Assembly (NCBI GenBank): GCA_021286885.1
Contig: JAJTBM010000011.1
Coordinates: forward strand, 1-19,415
Direction: 5' to 3'
Source of the DNA: Rhodocyclales bacterium
GTDB taxonomy: Bacteria; Pseudomonadota; Gammaproteobacteria; Burkholderiales; Rhodocyclaceae
Length of the DNA stretch: 19,415 nt
Position 1 is the first letter of the stretch. Every line of letters begins with the position of its first letter. The position numbers were made by a program, and so were the translations under genes. This document shows, piece by piece, positions 15,692 through 19,415 of the stretch. A model generated the notes under the pieces. It saw only the letters and a list, made by a program, of their open reading frames with translations, was not told where the DNA came from and did not search any database.

Positions 15692-16582
15692 ATGAACCTG
15701 CGCCGCACCCTCATCCTCAGCAGCCTGAGCCTGGCCGCCCTCCATGCCTTCGCCCCCCTCGCCCACGCGGCCCAGCCCCTGCAGCTGGAGGTGTACAACC
15801 CGGGCCACACGGCCATGTTCCCCGTGACCTCCACCCTCATCAGCGGCAAGCATGGGCTGATCCTGGTGGATGCCCAATTCGAGCGCAAGGATGCCCAGGC
15901 CCTGATCGACAAGATCAAGGCCAGCGGCAAGCAGCTCCAGGCCATTTACGTGAGTCAGGCAGACCCGGACTTCTACTTCGGACTGGGCCTGATCCACGCG
16001 GCTTTCCCTGATGCGCCCATTCTCGCCACGCCCCAGACCATCGCCATCATCCGCGCCCAGATGGAAGGCAAGCTGGCCTACTGGGGGCCGCTCCTGAAAG
16101 ACCAGGCCCCCGAAACCCTGATCCTGCCCACCCCAGTACAGGGCGACCAGCTCACCCTCGAAGGCCAGGCCCTGCGCATCATGGGCCTCAAGGGCGCGGC
16201 ACCGGAGCGCAGCTATCTGTGGATTCCGGCCCTGCGCACGGTGGCCGGCGGGGTGGTGGTGAGCAGCGGCGAACACGTCTGGATGGCCGACGCCCAGACC
16301 CCTGCCGCCCGCCAGGCCTGGCTTGCCAGCCTGCGCGAGATCGAAGCCCTCAAGCCGCGTCAGGTGATCCCCGGCCACTATCTGGGCAATCGCCCGGCGG
16401 GCCTGGAGGCCGTGCGCTTTACCGCCGACTACATCCGGCGCTTTGAAACCGAAGCGGCCCGCGCCGCCGACAGCCAGGCCCTGGGCCAGGCCATGCAAGC
16501 GGCCTACCCCCAGTTCGAGGCCGGGGCCGGGCTGGGGATTTCCACCAAAGTCATCAAGGGGGAAATGAAATGGCCCCAGTAA
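15692..16582 (+). CDS. Exported metallo-beta-lactamase-fold protein lacking the HxHxDH metal motif
   Basis: The 296-aa protein has a signal peptide (1-26, cleavage after AHA) and an MBL-like fold: 'NPGHTAMFPVTSTLISGKHGLILVDAQF' (37-63), a motif-1 region reading YVSQADPDFYFGL (86-98), 'GEHVWMADAQ' (193-202) and 'KPRQVIPGHYLGN' (221-233). The usual HxHxDH is SQADPD (88-93), so the first two His ligands and the His after Asp are gone, while H229 in the PGH motif remains. The mature enzyme is unlikely to hold the normal dinuclear zinc site. Related sequences with a conserved D-P-D-F/Y-Y-F-G pattern exist as I recall, so this may be a real subfamily. The start ATG at 15692 has GGAAACG upstream. 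It overlaps the DsbA-family gene by 13 bases and is probably LysR-controlled. Confidence 0.85.
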   Translation: MNLRRTLILSSLSLAALHAFAPLAHAAQPLQLEVYNPGHTAMFPVTSTLISGKHGLILVDAQFERKDAQALIDKIKASGKQLQAIYVSQADPDFYFGLGLIHAAFPDAPILATPQTIAIIRAQMEGKLAYWGPLLKDQAPETLILPTPVQGDQLTLEGQALRIMGLKGAAPERSYLWIPALRTVAGGVVVSSGEHVWMADAQTPAARQAWLASLREIEALKPRQVIPGHYLGNRPAGLEAVRFTADYIRRFETEAARAADSQALGQAMQAAYPQFEAGAGLGISTKVIKGEMKWPQ

Positions 16583-17253
16583 GCCCCACAGAGGGTGCCC
16601 TGCGCCTGCACTACGTGTTTGATCCGTTCTGCGGCTGGTGCTGGGCCGTGGCCCCGCTAATCACAGCAAGCCGCCAGCAGCTGCCCGAACTCCCCCTGGT
16701 GCTGCACGGGGGCGGGATGCTCACCGGCCCGCGCCGGCGCCCCATCACCCCCGAGTGGCGGGCTTATGTGCTGCCCCACGATGCACGCATCGCCCAACTC
16801 ACCGGCCAACCCTTTGGCGAGGCCTACCAGAACGGGCTGCTACGGGATGAACGGGTGGTGCTGGATTCGGCCCCGCCCACCACCGCGCTGCTGGCCGCCG
16901 AAGCCCTGGCAGGCCGGGGCGCCGACTTTCTGCACCGGGCCCAGCAGGCCCACTTTGTGGAAGGGCGCGCCATCTCCGAACCCGCCGTGCTGACCGCCCT
17001 GGCCGTCGAGCTGGGCCTGGAGGGTGCCGTCTTTGAGGCCGAGCAGACCCGCCAGCACGCGGGGCTGGATGCACACTTTGGGGATAGCCTGGGCTGGCTT
17101 GCGCGCCTGGGCGGGCGAGGCTTTCCGACCCTGGGGCTGGAATTGCCCGATGGGCGGCTGGAAAGCCTGGCGGTGGATCGCTTTCTGGGCCAACCCGAGG
17201 CCTGGTGCGCCCATTTGAACCGCCGTTGCGGCCCGCTCACCGAGAGCCGGTAA
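16570..17253 (+). CDS. DsbA-family thiol-disulfide oxidoreductase
   Basis: The 227-aa protein has a thioredoxin-like CGWC active site (C21-C24, in YVFDPFCGWCWAVAPL) and the cis-proline P186 in GGRGFPTLGL, with a helical insertion between, as in the DsbA/FrnE/2-hydroxychromene-2-carboxylate isomerase superfamily. It has no signal peptide, so it probably acts in the cytoplasm, like FrnE-type proteins. Its substrate is unknown. The start ATG at 16570 lies inside the 3' end of the preceding gene (13-base overlap), with GGGGGA a few bases upstream; coupled translation is likely. It forms an operon with the MBL-fold gene, under the divergent LysR regulator. Confidence 0.9.
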   Translation: MAPVSPTEGALRLHYVFDPFCGWCWAVAPLITASRQQLPELPLVLHGGGMLTGPRRRPITPEWRAYVLPHDARIAQLTGQPFGEAYQNGLLRDERVVLDSAPPTTALLAAEALAGRGADFLHRAQQAHFVEGRAISEPAVLTALAVELGLEGAVFEAEQTRQHAGLDAHFGDSLGWLARLGGRGFPTLGLELPDGRLESLAVDRFLGQPEAWCAHLNRRCGPLTESR

Positions 17254-17418
17254 AGTAGCGGCTGTCCGGGGCTGGTGCGGGCGAGGTGGGCGAGGTGGGC
17301 ATTTCGGCCTGGCGCTTTCGCCCTCCCCCGCCTGCACCGGTCTCATCCGTCATCGGGGCGCTATGCACTCCGGGCGGGATTGTGTATCTTCACGCGACCA
17401 AAGGAGCCTTTACCCATC

Positions 17419-17808
17419 ATGGCAGCCACATCCCTTGAAACCCTGGCAGAAACAGTACGTCAGGGGTTTTTGCAGCGCAATTTCGGCAGCATCCGTTTCT
17501 GGCGCTTTGCGGTGGTCCGGCCCAGCGACCAGAGCTATGTACTGGTGGATGTGCGCACCGCCGGCGACCGGCTGGATCTGGTGTTCCGCCACGCCAGCGG
17601 CCAGGGGCAGGAGGGCGTGCTCTCCGTCTGGCAGCCTGAAGGGCTGAGCCTGGACGGCGTGGGCTTGAGCCTACAGCGCGCCAACCGCCTGCGGCTGGAC
17701 GACAGCGAAGCCTGGACCGACGGCGGGCGCGAGTATCACATCCGCACGCCCCGGGGTGAAGGTGCCTTTGAGATCAACGATGCAGGCGCCCTACGCCTGG
17801 AACCCTGA
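17419..17808 (+). CDS. Conserved-looking hypothetical protein, cytoplasmic
   Basis: A 129-aa protein that I do not recognise. It has a short N-terminal helix ('SLETLAETVRQGFLQ'), then a run of alternating hydrophobic strands ('RFWRFAVVRPSDQSYVLVDVRTAGDRLDLVF') and a beta-rich C-terminus ('VLSVWQPEGLSLDGVGLSLQRANRLRLDD', each under 20 residues per strand). There is no signal peptide, no Cys and no catalytic motif. The start ATG at 17419 follows AAGGAG (17401-17406) at 12 nt, slightly long; the frame runs upstream to 17275 but that part has low-complexity, non-coding-like composition. TATCTT near 17388 may be a -10 box. The next gene starts 30 bases after its stop, so the two may be cotranscribed. 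Confidence 0.7.
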   Translation: MAATSLETLAETVRQGFLQRNFGSIRFWRFAVVRPSDQSYVLVDVRTAGDRLDLVFRHASGQGQEGVLSVWQPEGLSLDGVGLSLQRANRLRLDDSEAWTDGGREYHIRTPRGEGAFEINDAGALRLEP

Positions 17809-17838
17809 AATCCAACAGCCCCCTTACGGAGACACCCC

Positions 17839-18441
17839 ATGCAACGACACCTGACCCTCAGCGCCCTGGCCCTGCTGACCCTGGCCGGCACGGCCTGCGC
17901 CGAACTTTCCCTGCCCGCCCAGCTGGCCGGCAAGGCCGTGGTTCTGCAATCCAGCGACCCCGACTACGCCCGCGCCGTGGTTGGCAGTGCAGTCAAGCCC
18001 GCCGGCATGGGCGGCGTCTCCGAAGCCCTGGTGGTGAAGATCACCCAAGACATCCCGGTGTACCGGATGTGGAACGGCCCGGCCAAGCTGGATGCCCGGG
18101 GCAACACCAACCGCCTCGGGGGCTGGTGGTCTTACGACGCGCCCCAGGGCACGGTGGCCAAGTACCGGGCCGACTACGAAATCTGCAAGGCCTGGAACGA
18201 TCTGACCTGGATGGCCACCTGCACCCTCAAGCAGGGCGCCGTGGTTGCCATCGGCCCGGGCCAGTCGGTGTCTGCCGAAACCTGTGGCGACCCCACCGGC
18301 CAGGAGCAATACGCCGCCAACGCAAGTGGCTGGCAGACCTACGTGGACAAGCCCTGGGCCCGCAGCGCCGAGCTGGTGTGTCCGGACGTGAGCGCCGACT
18401 ACACCGCCGATCCGGCCGACATCTCCAAAAAGGCCCCGTAA
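17839..18441 (+). CDS. Exported protein of unknown function with four cysteines
   Basis: The 200-aa protein has a Sec signal peptide (1-21, cleavage after ACA; C20 is inside the signal but not in a lipobox context). The mature part has 4 Cys (C116, C128, C149, C181) that could form two disulfides. The segment 'VVVKITQDIPVYRMWNGP' (approximately 65-81), the Trp-rich 'LGGWWSYD' (93-100) and 'YEICKAWNDLTWMATCTLKQG' (113-133) look ordered. I cannot assign a family. Shine-Dalgarno GGAG (17828-17831) lies 7 nt before the ATG. It follows the previous hypothetical gene by 30 bases, and an intrinsic terminator lies 53 bases after its stop. Confidence 0.8.
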   Translation: MQRHLTLSALALLTLAGTACAELSLPAQLAGKAVVLQSSDPDYARAVVGSAVKPAGMGGVSEALVVKITQDIPVYRMWNGPAKLDARGNTNRLGGWWSYDAPQGTVAKYRADYEICKAWNDLTWMATCTLKQGAVVAIGPGQSVSAETCGDPTGQEQYAANASGWQTYVDKPWARSAELVCPDVSADYTADPADISKKAP

Positions 18442-18465
18442 GCGGCTGCGCCAGCCCTGCGCCCT

Positions 18466-19415
18466 TTAGGGGCGCTCCGGCCCTGCACCCCCTGCCCCGC
18501 CGCTGGCGGGGTTTTCATTTCCACTGCTCCCCTCAGGGGCGGGCATGGGGGCGGTCTGCGCCTCCGGTGCGGGGGCAGGTGCGCTGCGCCCGGGTTGCTC
18601 GGGCACCGACTGGATCACCGGCGCGGGAGAGGGCTCGGGCTCGGACTCCTGCTCCTCGATCACCTCAGGCATGGCGGGCGATGATGGGGTCGCCGGCGCC
18701 GTGACGGGGGTCGGAGCGGCTGGCCACCAGCGCGCCCACAGGGCCTGCCAGCGCTCATTCAGCCACGCGCCCACGGTGTCCATCAGCCAGCCCTTGAACC
18801 AATTCCAGCCCCGCTCCAGCCAGCCCGGCTCGGCCAGGGATTCAAAGCGCAGCTTGGCATCCAGCAAGCGCTTGGCGAAAGCGCCCTTGTACACATCCCC
18901 CACCACCGGCAGGGCGCTGTGGGCGCCCTGGCCCCAGTAGTCGCTGCGCAGGGTGAAGCGGCTATCGTTGAAGCCCACCCAGGCCCCCGCCACCAGTTGC
19001 GGGTGCATCAGGATGAACCAACCGTCGGTGTTGTCCTGGGTGGTGCCGGTCTTGCCGGCCAGATCTGCCCGCAGCCCGAACTGGTTACGGATGGGCAGGC
19101 CGGTGCCCTTGTTGATCACCCCCCGCATCACATCCAGCAGGGTGTAGGCCACGCTGGGGTCCAGGGCCTGCTCGGGCCGGGCGGGGGCAAAGGCTTCCAG
19201 CACCGTCCCCTCCCGGTTCTCGATGTGGGTCACGAACACCGGCTCCCGGTAGGCACCCCCTTCGGCCAGGGTGGTGTAGGCGGTGACCATTTCCCGCAGA
19301 CTCACCGGGCTGGTGCCCAGGGCCAGGGAAGGCACCAACTCCAGGGGGCTCTGGCGTACGCCCATCTTGCGCGCCAGCTGGGCCACCGGCTCGGGGCCCA
19401 GTTGCTGCATGAGCT
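18466..19415 (-). CDS. mrcA: Class A penicillin-binding protein 1A, C-terminal part (5' end outside window)
   Basis: About 315 C-terminal residues of a bifunctional peptidoglycan glycosyltransferase/transpeptidase; the gene continues beyond position 19415. The transpeptidase KTG motif is present (KTGTTQDNTDGWF), preceded by 'LGTSPVSLREMVTAYTTLAEGG' and 'EPVFVTHIENREG', typical of PBP1A, and followed by 'AGAWVGFND'. After the catalytic domain come a Trp-rich amphipathic stretch and a ~90-residue tail rich in Pro, Ala and Glu. The last codons overlap an intrinsic terminator read on the opposite strand. Symbol mrcA (ponA) is the usual name; the glycosyltransferase part is not visible here. Confidence 0.92.
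   Translation of the reverse strand, partial: LMQQLGPEPVAQLARKMGVRQSPLELVPSLALGTSPVSLREMVTAYTTLAEGGAYREPVFVTHIENREGTVLEAFAPARPEQALDPSVAYTLLDVMRGVINKGTGLPIRNQFGLRADLAGKTGTTQDNTDGWFILMHPQLVAGAWVGFNDSRFTLRSDYWGQGAHSALPVVGDVYKGAFAKRLLDAKLRFESLAEPGWLERGWNWFKGWLMDTVGAWLNERWQALWARWWPAAPTPVTAPATPSSPAMPEVIEEQESEPEPSPAPVIQSVPEQPGRSAPAPAPEAQTAPMPAPEGSSGNENPASGGAGGAGPERP
18495..18515 (+). terminator. Intrinsic terminator for the plus-strand hypothetical operon
   Basis: Stem CCCCGCC / GGCGGGG (18495-18501 and 18505-18511, 3-nt loop) followed by TTTTCATTT on the plus strand. It lies 53 bases after the stop of the exported hypothetical gene and inside the C-terminal codons of the opposite-strand PBP1A gene. 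Confidence 0.8.

Overview
The window looks like a chromosomal segment of a GC-rich betaproteobacterium. The evidence is the rsmI / yraN / SIS-isomerase / BON-lipoprotein neighbourhood, a classical AroG, FolE2 and GluQ, the high GC content, TAGAAT-type -10 elements and many overlapping start/stop codons. A Rhodocyclales-like host (Azospira or similar) is a guess from gene content only. I see no tRNA, rRNA, insertion sequence, phage gene or CRISPR array. Most of the window is ordinary core genome with several signalling and regulatory modules between the core genes.

Layout. Positions 1-3111 hold a bidirectional terminator, rsmI (-) divergent from yraN (+), an exported HIRAN-domain protein, a GmhA/DiaA-type SIS isomerase and a BON-domain lipoprotein. 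Positions 3119-5997 (-) hold a two-gene operon: a membrane receptor with a periplasmic c-type heme domain and HAMP, coupled by TGATG to a soluble Ser/Thr kinase carrying a degenerate cyclase-homology domain and two C-terminal repeats. Positions 6145-7458 (-) encode an NhaD/ArsB-type antiporter preceded by a hairpin-rich, gene-free leader. Positions 7769-9769 hold a MocR-type regulator (-) and a DUF2917-like protein (+) that diverge from a large inverted repeat. Positions 9747-12464 hold folE2, a periplasmic glutathione peroxidase and a small exported protein (all -), divergent from a MerR-family regulator (+) with every sequence hallmark of a B12-dependent photoreceptor (LitR/CarH). Two near-identical 17-bp palindromes sit exactly between them.

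Positions 12455-14534 (-) encode gluQ and aroG. Positions 14604-17253 hold a LysR regulator (-) divergent from a degenerate metallo-beta-lactamase-fold protein and a DsbA-family thiol oxidoreductase (+). Positions 17419-18441 (+) encode two proteins I cannot place, one cytoplasmic and one exported. Positions 18466-19415 (-) are the 3' part of a class A penicillin-binding protein (PBP1A), whose 5' part lies beyond the window.

The two most interesting units are (i) the predicted light-sensing switch: photoreceptor, paired palindromes, small exported protein, glutathione peroxidase and possibly folE2; and (ii) the predicted split receptor kinase: heme/HAMP sensor plus a separate Ser/Thr kinase with a pseudo-cyclase domain. 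Functions are inferred from motifs read by eye; no database search was run.
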